Below are positions 50,835-59,388 of a stretch of 64,000 nt of DNA, piece by piece. How positions within the stretch are numbered: position 1 is the stretch's first letter; every line of letters begins with the position of its first letter. The position numbers and the translations under genes are program-made. The stretch comes from an uncultured Bacteroidota bacterium (lineage in GTDB: Bacteria > Bacteroidota > Bacteroidia > Bacteroidales > WCHB1-69): NCBI GenBank assembly GCA_902786595.1, contig CADADB010000006.1, positions 95,277-159,276 of the forward strand, in the 5' to 3' direction. Below the pieces are notes generated by a model, which saw nothing but the letters and a program-made list of their open reading frames with translations, had not been told where the DNA came from and made no database searches.

Positions 50835-51942
50835 GGACCAATGCGTAGAACATTTTCGCGCCGATTTCCACAATTTCGTCGGGGAAGTCGAAGTCGGGAT
50901 GGTGCAGGGGCGGTTGCGACATGCCGGAGCCCAACCCGAACAGAGCGCCCGGATAATGCTGCGTGAAGAGGCCGAAGTCCTCGCCCCAGAAAAAGGGAAT
51001 CGGTTTTTCTTGATAGGTAAGATTCAGATTGTCAGCGCATTTATTGATAGCATTGACCGCATTCTCCGCGTTGTTGGAAGCAGCGAAATATTCTATCCAT
51101 CGGATTTCGCATTGCAGATTTTCGGAGGCAGCTTCGGCTTTCGATTTGCTTTCGATTTTGGAGATAATCTGCTGGAGATGAGCGTCTTCGCGAGTACGGA
51201 TGGTGAAACGAAGCACGCCGTCGCCGGCGGCCACCCCGTATGCCTGGCTGCCGACCCGGAACTCGATGAGTGTGGCCACGCAGAAGTCGTCGCGAAGCAC
51301 ATCCCGCTGGTTCATCGACAGCACGAAGTCGGTGAGTCGTTGCGCGGCGGGGAACGGCGACACGGCATTCCACGGTTCCGCGGCATGGGCGGTTTTGCCC
51401 GTCAACACAATGTCGCAACTGATGACGGAGCAGGTGAAACTGCCTGTTTTGCAGATAATTGTTCCCGCGGGTTCGGCAGGAATATTATGCAGTGCGTAGG
51501 CACAATCGATGTTGTAAGATTGCAGGATCCCGCTGTCGAGAATCTGTTTCGCGCCCTCGCCGGTCTCTTCGGCGCCCTGGAAGAGCAGCAGCACCTTTCC
51601 CGACGGCAGCGGTTTCTCGTGCAGCATCTCCGCCACGCGCAGCATGATCGTGCTGTGTCCGTCGTGCCCGCACTTGTGCGAAACGCCCTCGGTTTCAGAC
51701 CTGTACGGCAGATTCAGTGTCTCGTTGACCCTCACCGCGTCCATGTCGGCACGGAGCAGCACGGTCTTCCCGCTACCCCCGAAATCGAACTCTGCCAACA
51801 GGTGATTCCCTTTCGGGAATGTAATGATTTTGCTTGGCTGGAGCTGCTCCAGTCGCTGACGGATGTATGCGGAAGTCTGAACTTCCTCGTTGGAGGGTTC
51901 GGCAATACGATGTAATTGGTGACGTATCTCTTTGCAATCCAT
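50821..51942 (-). CDS. M20-family amidohydrolase (N-acyl-amino acid deacylase type)
   Basis: 373 residues from the ATG at 51942, which follows the -7 element at 51970; the frame is open further. Metal ligands and catalytic residues of the M20D group are present: RADMDAV (Asp66), SHKCGHDGH (metal-binding Cys91 and His93), FQGAEETGEGA (Glu125-Glu126) and ALHNIPAEPAG. It removes acyl groups from amino acids or small peptides. No partner genes indicate the substrate. The C-terminal RGE and the stop come from a palindromic repeat. Confidence 0.9.
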   Translation of the reverse strand: MDCKEIRHQLHRIAEPSNEEVQTSAYIRQRLEQLQPSKIITFPKGNHLLAEFDFGGSGKTVLLRADMDAVRVNETLNLPYRSETEGVSHKCGHDGHSTIMLRVAEMLHEKPLPSGKVLLLFQGAEETGEGAKQILDSGILQSYNIDCAYALHNIPAEPAGTIICKTGSFTCSVISCDIVLTGKTAHAAEPWNAVSPFPAAQRLTDFVLSMNQRDVLRDDFCVATLIEFRVGSQAYGVAAGDGVLRFTIRTREDAHLQQIISKIESKSKAEAASENLQCEIRWIEYFAASNNAENAVNAINKCADNLNLTYQEKPIPFFWGEDFGLFTQHYPGALFGLGSGMSQPPLHHPDFDFPDEIVEIGAKMFYALVRRGE

Positions 51943-51969
51943 AATGTTACAATCTACAATTGGAAGATG

Positions 51970-51977
51970 CAAAGGTA
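51970..51977 (-). promoter_or_regulatory. -7 promoter element for the M20 gene
   Basis: CAAAGGTA (TACCTTTG on the minus strand), 28 bp before the ATG at 51942. Confidence 0.55.
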
Positions 51978-52027
51978 CAAAAAATAGTTTCAGAGTAGCC
52001 TCATCCAGATATTCCCTCATAAAAATG

Positions 52028-52035
52028 TATCTTTG
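52028..52035 (+). promoter_or_regulatory. possible upstream -7 element for GH92
   Basis: TATCTTTG in the divergent spacer, 116 bp before the GH92 start; a second, closer element is at 52122. Confidence 0.4.
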
Positions 52036-52121
52036 CAGCTGGAAAATTATTGCGTTTTGTTATGGAAAGAACTGTATATCAAAAAACTTTATTAGAATTT
52101 TCAACTGCGATAATTATTTCC

Positions 52122-52129
52122 TATCTTTG
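52122..52129 (+). promoter_or_regulatory. -7 promoter element for GH92
   Basis: TATCTTTG, 22 bp before the ATG at 52151. It also rules out longer starts in the same frame back to 51932. Confidence 0.65.
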
Positions 52130-52150
52130 CCGCTCGTAATCCTTAAAAAA

Positions 52151-54529
52151 ATGAGAAACTTTCTAACCCCAATAATCCTCCTCGCCATGATGACCGCTAC
52201 CGCGCAACGCGATTATACCCAGTATGTTAACCCGATGATCGGGACCAACGGCATGGGGCACACCTTCCCCGGCGCGTGCTACCCCTTCGGGGGCGTGCAG
52301 GTGAGTCCCGACACGGACACCATCCCCCACAACATCAACGGCCGCTACCAGCCGGGCGTCTATGACTACTGCGCCGGCTACCAGTACCGCGACAAGACCA
52401 TCGTGGGTTTCAGTCACACCCACTTCAGCGGCACCGGCCACTCCGACATGGGCGACATCCTGCTGATGCCCTTCACCGGCGAGGTGCAGCTTAATCCCGG
52501 CACTGCCGACAACCCCGACGGCGGCTACCGCTCGCGCTTCAGCCACGAAACCGAGAAGGCCTCGCCCGGCTACTACGAGGTGCGCCTCAGCGACGACGAC
52601 ATCCTCGTGCAGCTCACCGCTACCCCGCACTGCGGCATCCACAAATACACCTTCCCCCAAGGCGAAACCCAGAAACTCATCGTCGATCTCAACCACTGTC
52701 TCTACAACTACGATGGCAAGGTGCTGTGGGCCTCCCTGCGCATGGAAGACCCTTGGACACTGACGGGCTACCGCATCACCAACGGCTGGGCACGTGAGAA
52801 TTATGTTTATTTCGCCATACACTTTAGCAAACGTGTGGCGCACTACGGCTACCAGGATTTCGGGAAACAGGACTACAACGGCTTCTGGGGCCGCTTCGAC
52901 GTGAATCACGATTTTCCCGAAATGGCGGGACGCAAGGTAGTATGTTGGGTAGAGTTTGAACAGGATGATGAGCCTGAACTTGAGGTATATGTAGCACTAT
53001 CGGCTGTCAGCACTACTGGAGCTTATGACAATCTCCGCGAAGAAGCTGTCGCTCACATTATGGACAATATTGATAGAGGACCCCGTCCTGATTCTTTTAA
53101 TGATTGGCATCAGTTGGCCAAGCAAGCGTGGAATGACAAGTTGGGTATCTACGAAGCACAAGGAACGGATGATCAGTTGGCTATGTTCTATACCTCTCTA
53201 TATCATACGATGATAAATCCATCCATATATCAAGATGTTGATGGACAATACCGCGGTGTGGACCACAATATTCATCAAAATAAAAAAGGACACACTAATT
53301 ACACGATATTCTCTTTATGGGACACCTATCGTGCCGAGCATCCGCTATTGAACATCATCGATCCGAAAAGCGCATCCGATATGGTGGAATCTATGGTGAA
53401 TCATGCCAAACTGAGCGTGCATAGAGTTTTACCCATTTGGAGTCATGCCGGCAATGAGAATTGGTGTATGATTGGCTACCACGGCGTGTCAGTAGTGGCT
53501 GATTACTACCTTACCAACTTCCTGCATAATAATAAGAATGTAAAACTAGAAAACAGTCTTATCAACGTAGAACCCTGGATCACAAGTAGCGCCAACTTGG
53601 ATTACTACGACCATACCGACCTATACAAGAAATTGGGCTATGTTCCATACGACAAATCTGCAGTAGGTACCTCCATCACCTTGGAAAATGCATACGAAGA
53701 CTGGGTGATTTACCATCTGTTGGACAAGAGCAACGGGATAGACTATGTGAAAGAAACTTACCGCCAGCGCGCGCTGAACTTCAAGAACGTCTTCAATCCG
53801 GAGACGGGCTTCGCGCAGGCGCGTTATGAGGACGGCAGCTGGAAGACGCCCGCCGACCTGCTCTCCACCGCTAACGAGGGCTTCATCGAGGGCAACAGCT
53901 GGAACTATTCGTTCTACGTGCCGCACGATGTCAACGGCTTGATCAAGATCATGGGTGGCGACAAGGTCTTCGTGAACCGCCTGGACGAGCTCTTCACGAT
54001 GTATGTGCCCGACAAGTTTTTCGCTGAGACAGAGGATGTTACCCGCGAAGGGATGTTGGGCGGCTATGTGCACGGCAACGAGCCCAGTCACCACATCCCG
54101 TACCTCTACATGTGGACCTCCCAGCCGTGGAAGACGCAGCTGCGTGTGCGCGAGGTGATGAACAAGATGTACCGCAACCACCTCGACGGGCTGTGCGGCA
54201 ACGACGACTGCGGACAGATGTCGGCGTGGTACATCTTCAGCGCGATGGGCTTCTATCCCGTCTGCCCCGCCAGCGGCCAGTACGTCTTCGGGGCGCCCTA
54301 CCTGCCCGAGAACATCCTCCATCTGCAAAACGGCAACACCCTGACCATCAAGGCCCCCAACGTCAGTGACCAGAACTGCTATGTCCAGTCGGTAACGCTC
54401 AACGGCAAACCGCTGCACTGCGCCTACATCACCTACGAGCAGATTATGGCCGGCGGCGAGCTCGTCTTCACGATGGGCAGCAAACCGAACAGAAAATGGT
54501 TCACGGAAAAGCCGTATTCGCTGGAGTAA
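52151..54529 (+). CDS. glycoside hydrolase family 92, alpha-mannosidase
   Basis: 792 residues with a signal peptide (MRNFLTPIILLAMMTATAQ). The GH92 opening YVNPMIGTNGMGHTFPGACY is followed by FSHTHFSGTGHSDMGD; the catalytic C-terminal (alpha/alpha)6 barrel has the GNEPSHHIPYLY block and LCGNDDCGQMSAWY. GH92 enzymes are Ca2+-dependent exo-alpha-mannosidases acting on N-glycans or yeast mannan; linkage cannot be told. Base composition is uneven: both ends are G/C-rich, while about 52930-53760 is clearly richer in A and T. This suggests a recombinant gene. Confidence 0.93.
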   Translation: MRNFLTPIILLAMMTATAQRDYTQYVNPMIGTNGMGHTFPGACYPFGGVQVSPDTDTIPHNINGRYQPGVYDYCAGYQYRDKTIVGFSHTHFSGTGHSDMGDILLMPFTGEVQLNPGTADNPDGGYRSRFSHETEKASPGYYEVRLSDDDILVQLTATPHCGIHKYTFPQGETQKLIVDLNHCLYNYDGKVLWASLRMEDPWTLTGYRITNGWARENYVYFAIHFSKRVAHYGYQDFGKQDYNGFWGRFDVNHDFPEMAGRKVVCWVEFEQDDEPELEVYVALSAVSTTGAYDNLREEAVAHIMDNIDRGPRPDSFNDWHQLAKQAWNDKLGIYEAQGTDDQLAMFYTSLYHTMINPSIYQDVDGQYRGVDHNIHQNKKGHTNYTIFSLWDTYRAEHPLLNIIDPKSASDMVESMVNHAKLSVHRVLPIWSHAGNENWCMIGYHGVSVVADYYLTNFLHNNKNVKLENSLINVEPWITSSANLDYYDHTDLYKKLGYVPYDKSAVGTSITLENAYEDWVIYHLLDKSNGIDYVKETYRQRALNFKNVFNPETGFAQARYEDGSWKTPADLLSTANEGFIEGNSWNYSFYVPHDVNGLIKIMGGDKVFVNRLDELFTMYVPDKFFAETEDVTREGMLGGYVHGNEPSHHIPYLYMWTSQPWKTQLRVREVMNKMYRNHLDGLCGNDDCGQMSAWYIFSAMGFYPVCPASGQYVFGAPYLPENILHLQNGNTLTIKAPNVSDQNCYVQSVTLNGKPLHCAYITYEQIMAGGELVFTMGSKPNRKWFTEKPYSLE

Positions 54530-54544
54530 TTAAGAATTAAGAAT
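54528..54544. repeat. short 7-bp repeat, unit AATTAAG
   Basis: Two full units and a partial third; the first overlaps the GH92 stop codon. Confidence 0.55.
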
Positions 54545-54566
54545 GGTGGTGGGAATAGCCCCAATT

Positions 54567-54600
54567 CCCCCTTTAGGGGGATGCCCGAAGGGCAGGGGGT
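54567..54600. repeat. paired small hairpins CCCCCTTTAGGGGG and GCCCGAAGGGC
   Basis: Two adjacent short dyads (54567-54580 and 54583-54593) followed by AGGGGGTT, between the GH92 stop and the third repeat element of the same spacer. Confidence 0.6.
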
Positions 54601-54611
54601 TAAAACAACTT

Positions 54612-54648
54612 CCTTGAGCAGCCCCGACAGGGGCAAGAGCTCGGTAGC
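54612..54648. repeat. GCCCC-loop-GGGGC repeat element (copy 1)
   Basis: CCTTGAGCA, then the hairpin GCCCC-GACA-GGGGC (54621-54634), then AAGAGCTCGGTAGC. Related copies are at 57942 and 63953. Confidence 0.75.
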
Positions 54649-54717
54649 GGAATTCGTAAAAAAATCCAACATACATAATAATTTTTCAACACACGTCGTT
54701 CATATCAAAAAAAAGAG

Positions 54718-54725
54718 TATTTTTG
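54718..54725 (+). promoter_or_regulatory. -7 promoter element for the first TonB gene
   Basis: TATTTTTG, 44 bp before the start codon. Confidence 0.6.
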
Positions 54726-54768
54726 CAGACCGATTAAAAGTGTATTTTAACGTTAAAAACAAATCAAT

Positions 54769-55458
54769 ATGATCGCAAAGAAAACAGACAAAGGAAATTT
54801 GGAAAACAAGCGCGGCTTGTTCCTTCTTGTCGGATTTGCCGTGGTTTTAGGCCTTATTTACGCTGGATTCGAGCTTTTCGCCAACGAAGACAAGGCACCT
54901 GCATTTGAGTTGCAGGATGATGAGTTCATCACGGTGGTGGATGATGATGTGATTGCCACCGACCAGACTCCTCCCCCGCCACCAGAGCCGCAACAGCAAC
55001 AACAAGAGGTGGTGCTTAATATTGTCGAGGACAATATCAAAGTCAACACTGATCTTTCCTTTGACGTGGAATTCAATGAGGAAGAAGCTATCGTGGATTT
55101 TTCCGATGAACAGATTGATGTGGTCGAGGATGTCGCCGAGGAAGAACCTCCGATGATGTTCACGGAGGAGATGCCGGAATTTCCCGGTGGTCCTGAAGCC
55201 CTCAATGCCTTCCTGACCCGCGAAATCCAATATCCTGAAGTTGCCCGTAACAATGGTATTACCGGCACCGTGCTGATTGAGTTCGTCGTCGAGAAAGACG
55301 GACGCGTCAGTAACGCCAAGGTCAAAGTTCCGTTGTTCCCCGAATGCGACAAGGAAGCTGTCCGCGGTGTCATGGCCATGCCGAAATGGAAACCCGGTAA
55401 GAACATGGGCAAGCCCGTCCGCTGTTTCTACCAGGTGCCCGTCACGTTCAGACAATAA
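54769..55458 (+). CDS. TonB-family energy transducer (paralog 1)
   Basis: 229 residues. A single N-terminal membrane anchor (GLFLLVGFAVVLGLIYAGFEL, residues 17-37) is followed by a proline/glutamine linker (QTPPPPPEPQQQQQ, near 65-78), an acidic stretch, and a C-terminal TonB domain (PEFPGGPEALNAFLTREIQY to the end, about residues 140-229). It passes proton-motive energy to outer-membrane TonB-dependent receptors. No exbB/exbD or receptor gene is adjacent. A terminator separates it from the next copy. Confidence 0.92.
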   Translation: MIAKKTDKGNLENKRGLFLLVGFAVVLGLIYAGFELFANEDKAPAFELQDDEFITVVDDDVIATDQTPPPPPEPQQQQQEVVLNIVEDNIKVNTDLSFDVEFNEEEAIVDFSDEQIDVVEDVAEEEPPMMFTEEMPEFPGGPEALNAFLTREIQYPEVARNNGITGTVLIEFVVEKDGRVSNAKVKVPLFPECDKEAVRGVMAMPKWKPGKNMGKPVRCFYQVPVTFRQ

Positions 55459-55462
55459 CTCT

Positions 55463-55497
55463 GGTTTCAGGTTTCAGGATTCAAGTTTCATGTTGAA
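55463..55497. repeat. 7-bp tandem array, unit GGTTTCA, 5 units
   Basis: GGTTTCA (twice), GGATTCA, AGTTTCA, TGTTGAA, starting 4 bp after the stop of the first TonB gene. Confidence 0.75.
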
Positions 55498-55536
55498 CGT
55501 TGCCAGTTCCTGATTCTTTAACCAAATATTACGATA

Positions 55537-55567
55537 TAAAAAGGAATCCATTCGGGTTCCTTTTTTT
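55537..55567 (+). terminator. rho-independent terminator after TonB paralog 1
   Basis: AAAAAGGAA (55538-55546) pairs with TTCCTTTTT (55557-55565) around a 10-base loop, and a T run follows. Confidence 0.85.
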
Positions 55568-55654
55568 GTGCAATAAAATGTTTTCTATTTCCGTTGTTCT
55601 AATAAAGCAAGGAGACTTGCCGAACAAGAATGTTTCACGTAAAAACCCGAAAAA

Positions 55655-56344
55655 ATGGTTACAAAGAAATCAGACAAGGGAAATCTGGAAAACAAACGCG
55701 GACTTTTCGCGTTAGTCGGATTCGTTGTGGTGCTTAGTCTTATTTATGCAGGTTTCGAACTTTTTGCCAGCGAAGACAGAGCGCCCGCGTTTGAACTACA
55801 GGATGACGACTTCATCACTGTCATGGATGATGATGTTCTCGCCACCGACCAAACCCCACCACCGCCTCCCCAACAACAACAACCTCAAACAGAGGTTATC
55901 CTGCAACTCGTGGACAATAATGTGCACGTGGATATGGATATTTCATTTGATGTTGAAGTTACCCAAGATGATGTCATTCCTGACATTGAAGACACAAAAG
56001 TGGAATTGTTGGAAGAATCGTCAGGAGAAGAACCACCGGAGATATGGACAGAGATAATGCCCGAGTTTCCTGGCGGCCCCGAAGCGCTCAATGCTTTTCT
56101 GACCCGCGAGATCCAATATCCCGAAGTGGCTCGTAACACGGGTATCACGGGCACTGTGCTCATAGAGTTCGTCGTCGAGAAGGACGGCCGAGTGAGCAAT
56201 GCTAAGGTCAAAGTCCCGTTGTTCCCCGATTGCGACAAAGAAGCCGTCCGTGGCGTCATGTCCATGCCGAGATGGAACCCCGGCAAAAAGAACGGCAAAC
56301 CCGTTCGCTGCTACTATCAGGTGCCCGTTACGTTCAGACAATAG
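55655..56344 (+). CDS. TonB-family energy transducer (paralog 2)
   Basis: 229 residues, the same length as the gene upstream. The anchor (GLFALVGFVVVLSLIYAGFEL) and the TonB domain are almost identical; the linker (residues 65-130) has diverged strongly (QTPPPPPQQQQPQTE). This is a tandem duplication whose periplasm-spanning region has changed while both functional ends were conserved. It follows a terminator, so it needs its own promoter, which I could not identify. Confidence 0.92.
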   Translation: MVTKKSDKGNLENKRGLFALVGFVVVLSLIYAGFELFASEDRAPAFELQDDDFITVMDDDVLATDQTPPPPPQQQQPQTEVILQLVDNNVHVDMDISFDVEVTQDDVIPDIEDTKVELLEESSGEEPPEIWTEIMPEFPGGPEALNAFLTREIQYPEVARNTGITGTVLIEFVVEKDGRVSNAKVKVPLFPDCDKEAVRGVMSMPRWNPGKKNGKPVRCYYQVPVTFRQ

Positions 56345-56366
56345 TTCCTTTTTGTCAATTACGCAA

Positions 56367-56402
56367 TAAAAAAGGAAAGTCGTTGGGGCTTTCCTTTTTT
56401 TT
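56367..56402 (+). terminator. rho-independent terminator after TonB paralog 2
   Basis: AAAAAAGGAAAG (56368-56379) pairs with CTTTCCTTTTTT (56389-56400) around a 9-base loop, with T residues following. Confidence 0.87.
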
Positions 56403-56403
56403 G

Positions 56404-56508
56404 TTGGACTTTTGTCATTAGACTGTGGACTTTAGACTGTGGACTTTAGACTGTGGACTAGTCCTAAGTCTCGAGTCTTAATTCCTAAGTCCTAAGTCTT
56501 AAGTCTTA
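56404..56508. repeat. 7-bp tandem array, 15 units, with in-register inversion
   Basis: Eight units alternating TTAGACT and GTGGACT are followed directly by seven units of the complementary sense (AGTCCTA, AGTCTTA). The 7-bp register is unbroken across the turn at 56460. The last unit holds the stop codon of the minus-strand gene. Confidence 0.9.
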
Positions 56509-56895
56509 ATATTTCCGTTTCAGGATCTCCGACCAGACCACTCCTTTGTACACCTCTTCCTCATCCAGGGAAAGGTTGATTTTAGTGTCCGGTTTTTTCT
56601 GAACGGAAGAGATGGTTGTTTCCTCCTCCACGTTTTGGGCGAATTCCTGCTCGAAATCGCGCTCACTCATGGTCTCGTAGGAGAAATACTCCTCGTTTTG
56701 CTTTGGTTGGGGCGCTACTCTCGTTCTCTTCGTTTGGGGACGCACCTCTTCCTCCTCGTAAGTTTCGGCTTCCACCGGCTGGCTTCGCATCTTCTTCACC
56801 TGCCGTGCCGCTTCATCCTTTTTCAATGTCTTGACGACAGATAGCAAAATACTGCCTACAATAAGTATAATGTATAAAATTAAATCAAAATCCAT
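56506..56895 (-). CDS. single-pass membrane protein of unknown function
   Basis: 129 residues: one N-terminal membrane helix (LILYIILIVGSILLSVV, residues 5-21), a basic stretch, then a charged, low-complexity cytoplasmic tail rich in Glu, Gln and Lys. No domain recognised. It starts 5 bp after the stop of the BrkB-family gene and is likely cotranscribed with it. Confidence 0.75.
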   Translation of the reverse strand: MDFDLILYIILIVGSILLSVVKTLKKDEAARQVKKMRSQPVEAETYEEEEVRPQTKRTRVAPQPKQNEEYFSYETMSERDFEQEFAQNVEEETTISSVQKKPDTKINLSLDEEEVYKGVVWSEILKRKY

Positions 56896-56900
56896 AATAT

Positions 56901-57911
56901 CTATTCTTTATTCTTGTTTTGAAAATCCAAAGTGTTCTCTTCTAATTGATCACTCAGTTTCTTGTTTTCACTTTTGGCCTTTGCAATGCTGACGTTGAGG
57001 TCGTAGCAGATGAGAAAGATGGCTGCACTCCAGTTGATCCACAGCAGAATAGCGAAAATGGCACCCAAAGATCCGTAAATCAGGTTGTAGTTGTCGAAAT
57101 TGGAAAAGTAGATGTTGAGCAGCCAAAGCAAGATGACCAGCAGGATGGTGCATGTGGAAGAACCGGCGGAGAAGAATTTGTAGTCTCCGCGCTTGACCGG
57201 GGCCAGGTAGTAGAAAATGCTGATGAGGAAATAGACGGCGGCATACACCAGCACCCATTTCAAGAAGTGTACTGCAAAAGAGTACAGACTTGGATTGTTG
57301 ACGAAATTGGTGTGGACATACCGTACCGCCAATGATGCCAAAATAAAGAAAGCCGCCACCACCACGATGATGAGAAAAGTAAGGAACATAAGCCCGGCGC
57401 TGAGCATAATCTGATCGAAAATGTTACGCTTCACATCGGTGTAATACGATGAGGTCATGGCCACCAGAATGCCGTTGATGCAAACGATGGTAAAATAAAT
57501 ACCGATGACGAGCATGAACGACGACAGTGTTCCGTTCTGGCGCATCACCACATCGGTGATTATGTCTGACACGGAAGGCCAAACATAAGGGGGCACAACA
57601 GACTCCAACAGGGAGATGATGGTGTCTTGGAAGTCCTCCCCGAAAAATGCGATGGCGGAGAAAAGGGCGATAATCATGGGGATAACGGCGACAAAAACCC
57701 GGTAGGTGATGGCCGCAGCACGTTGGAAGACTACCCCTTTGCTCAGTGACTGCCCGAAGAAACGCATCACATCGTAAAGCGGTACCTTCATCAGTCCGGG
57801 AAGTGTCATGGCCTTTGATTTTGCCACAATCTTGCCGAGACCCGGAACACGTTCCAGATCACTGCTCCATTGCCGGAGTTTCAGTTTCGCGTATCGGAAA
57901 AATCGCTTCAT
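56901..57911 (-). CDS. YihY/BrkB family membrane protein
   Basis: 336 residues from the ATG at 57911; an in-frame TTG at 57920 is less likely. Six membrane helices, with the family motif FQRAAAITYRVFVAVIPMII near residue 65 and FSNFDNYNLIYGSLGAIFAI near 260. Older annotation as ribonuclease BN was shown to be wrong for this family; the true role is unknown, perhaps transport. The C-terminal tail is charged. Confidence 0.88.
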   Translation of the reverse strand: MKRFFRYAKLKLRQWSSDLERVPGLGKIVAKSKAMTLPGLMKVPLYDVMRFFGQSLSKGVVFQRAAAITYRVFVAVIPMIIALFSAIAFFGEDFQDTIISLLESVVPPYVWPSVSDIITDVVMRQNGTLSSFMLVIGIYFTIVCINGILVAMTSSYYTDVKRNIFDQIMLSAGLMFLTFLIIVVVAAFFILASLAVRYVHTNFVNNPSLYSFAVHFLKWVLVYAAVYFLISIFYYLAPVKRGDYKFFSAGSSTCTILLVILLWLLNIYFSNFDNYNLIYGSLGAIFAILLWINWSAAIFLICYDLNVSIAKAKSENKKLSDQLEENTLDFQNKNKE

Positions 57912-57941
57912 CGTCAACAAATAATATTATCAATAGATATT

Positions 57942-58008
57942 CATTAAGCAGCCCCGATAGGGGCAAGAGATCGGTAGCCCAGGGTAAGGCCGCAGGCAGC
58001 AACCTGGG
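57942..58008. repeat. GCCCC-loop-GGGGC repeat element (copy 2, long form)
   Basis: CATTAAGCA, hairpin GCCCC-GATA-GGGGC (57951-57964), AAGAGATCGGTAGC, then a second dyad CCCAGG (57978-57983) with CCTGGG (58003-58008). This is the most complete copy. It fills the spacer between the BrkB-family gene and nadC. Confidence 0.75.
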
Positions 58009-58019
58009 AATGGTCAACA

Positions 58020-58865
58020 TTATATCGCCTTGAGGCTCATATCCAAGCTTTTGATTTGGTGGGTGAACGCGCCAACGGAGATGAAATCAACGCCAGTGAC
58101 GGCATAGTCGTGGAGGGTTGCCTTCACGATGCCGCCGGAAGCTTCGGTTTCCATGCGGTGATCCACCATCTTCACGCCTTCGCGAATTTGATCCGGGGTG
58201 AAATTGTCGAACATGATACGTTGCACACCACCATGCTTCAAGACGCGCGCCACATCGTCCAGACTGCGGGTCTCAATCTCGATATTGAGATGCATATTGT
58301 TGTCTTTCAGATATTTGTTGGCAGCATCAATGGCTTTTTCAATCCCGCCGGCGAAGTCAATATGGTTGTCTTTGAGCATCATCATGTCGAAGAGTCCGAA
58401 GCGGTGGTTTTGCGCTCCTCCGACGGTCACGGCATATTTCTCAAAGATGCGCATGTTGGGTGTGGTCTTGCGGGTGTCAAGCAGGGTGACCCCCGTGTCT
58501 TTCACTAAATCAACGTATTCGTGAGTGGTGGTGGCGATGCCGCTCATACGTTGCATAAAGTTGAGCAGGGTACGTTCGGCAGTGAGCATATTGCGGGAGG
58601 AACCGTGCAGGGTGAAGGCGATGTCGCCCTTATGCACCAATGTTCCGTCGGGAAGCAGCAGCTCCATGCGGATGTTCTCATCGACTTGGCGCAGCACTTC
58701 GCGGGCCACATCGACCCCGGCAAGAACACCGTCTTGTTTGATGAGTAGCTTCATGTCACCTTGAGCTTCCGCTGGAATGCAAGAAAGCGAGGAGTGGTCG
58801 CCGTTGCCGATATCCTCACGCAACGTCAACGCTATCAATTCTTTAACTTGTTCTGTTATCTTCAT
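58020..58865 (-). CDS. nadC: nicotinate-nucleotide pyrophosphorylase (carboxylating)
   Basis: 281 residues. The quinolinate phosphoribosyltransferase signature is LLDTRKTTPNMRIFEKYAV followed by GGAQNHRFGLFDMMMLKDNH, and the phosphate-binding end is FISVGAFTHQIKSLDMSL. It converts quinolinate and PRPP to nicotinate mononucleotide in de novo NAD synthesis. nadA and nadB are not in the window. The start overlaps the end of the upstream lipoprotein gene by 4 bp (ATGA). Confidence 0.96.
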   Translation of the reverse strand: MKITEQVKELIALTLREDIGNGDHSSLSCIPAEAQGDMKLLIKQDGVLAGVDVAREVLRQVDENIRMELLLPDGTLVHKGDIAFTLHGSSRNMLTAERTLLNFMQRMSGIATTTHEYVDLVKDTGVTLLDTRKTTPNMRIFEKYAVTVGGAQNHRFGLFDMMMLKDNHIDFAGGIEKAIDAANKYLKDNNMHLNIEIETRSLDDVARVLKHGGVQRIMFDNFTPDQIREGVKMVDHRMETEASGGIVKATLHDYAVTGVDFISVGAFTHQIKSLDMSLKAI

Positions 58866-59362
58866 TTTTTTACGATTATTTCGGGGGTGATAATGGTGTC
58901 ACTGTGATGCAGGGCGCGGTCCACAAGGTAACAGGAGAGCCGCACCGTGTCATACGGGGAATTTGGATTGTTGATGAATGTGACGATGGACAATTTGCCT
59001 TCGATGGATTCTGGCACGTCATTGCTAAGATGCGGGATGCGGGAATGTAGCGGCGTGGGCAACTCCAATTCCACCCATTCACCTTGCTGCTTTTCGTATA
59101 GATGGATGAAAAAGTTGTAGTAGTATGGAGAATCAACGGCGAAAACCGGATTTCGGTCTGTTTCATCCAATCCAATATCCCCGTCGCCATCTTGGAAATA
59201 GATGGTCAACTCCGCCTGGCTGTCATGACCGGTGCCATTATCGATTTTCTCCAACGAAACGAACTCGATGTGCGGAACCTCCGAATATTTCGGCTCGCGC
59301 CGGCAACCGAATGTGGCGATTACCAAGAGAATGACTATAATACCGATACTGAACTTTTTCAT
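58862..59362 (-). CDS. lipoprotein of unknown function
   Basis: 166 residues from the ATG at 59362, with a lipobox ending at Cys20 (LLVIATFGC). The mature part opens with IEFVSLEKIDNG and contains LTIYFQDGDGDIGLDETD, an Asp/Gly-rich segment typical of small Bacteroidota lipoproteins with one calcium-like loop. It overlaps nadC by 4 bp, so it is translationally coupled to it, with no obvious functional link. Confidence 0.8.
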   Translation of the reverse strand: MKKFSIGIIVILLVIATFGCRREPKYSEVPHIEFVSLEKIDNGTGHDSQAELTIYFQDGDGDIGLDETDRNPVFAVDSPYYYNFFIHLYEKQQGEWVELELPTPLHSRIPHLSNDVPESIEGKLSIVTFINNPNSPYDTVRLSCYLVDRALHHSDTIITPEIIVKK

Positions 59363-59388
59363 CGTTAACAATATTATCGTTTGTATCT

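Noticed and set aside
50899-51915. 338-codon plus-strand open frame opposite the M20 gene
   Set aside because: Antisense shadow; the M20 motifs are complete on the other strand and have a promoter.
51932-52150. longer start for the GH92 protein
   Set aside because: Would read through two promoter elements and place the signal peptide internally.
56404-56508. CRISPR-like array
   Set aside because: Repeat units are 7 bp with no spacers and no cas genes in the window.
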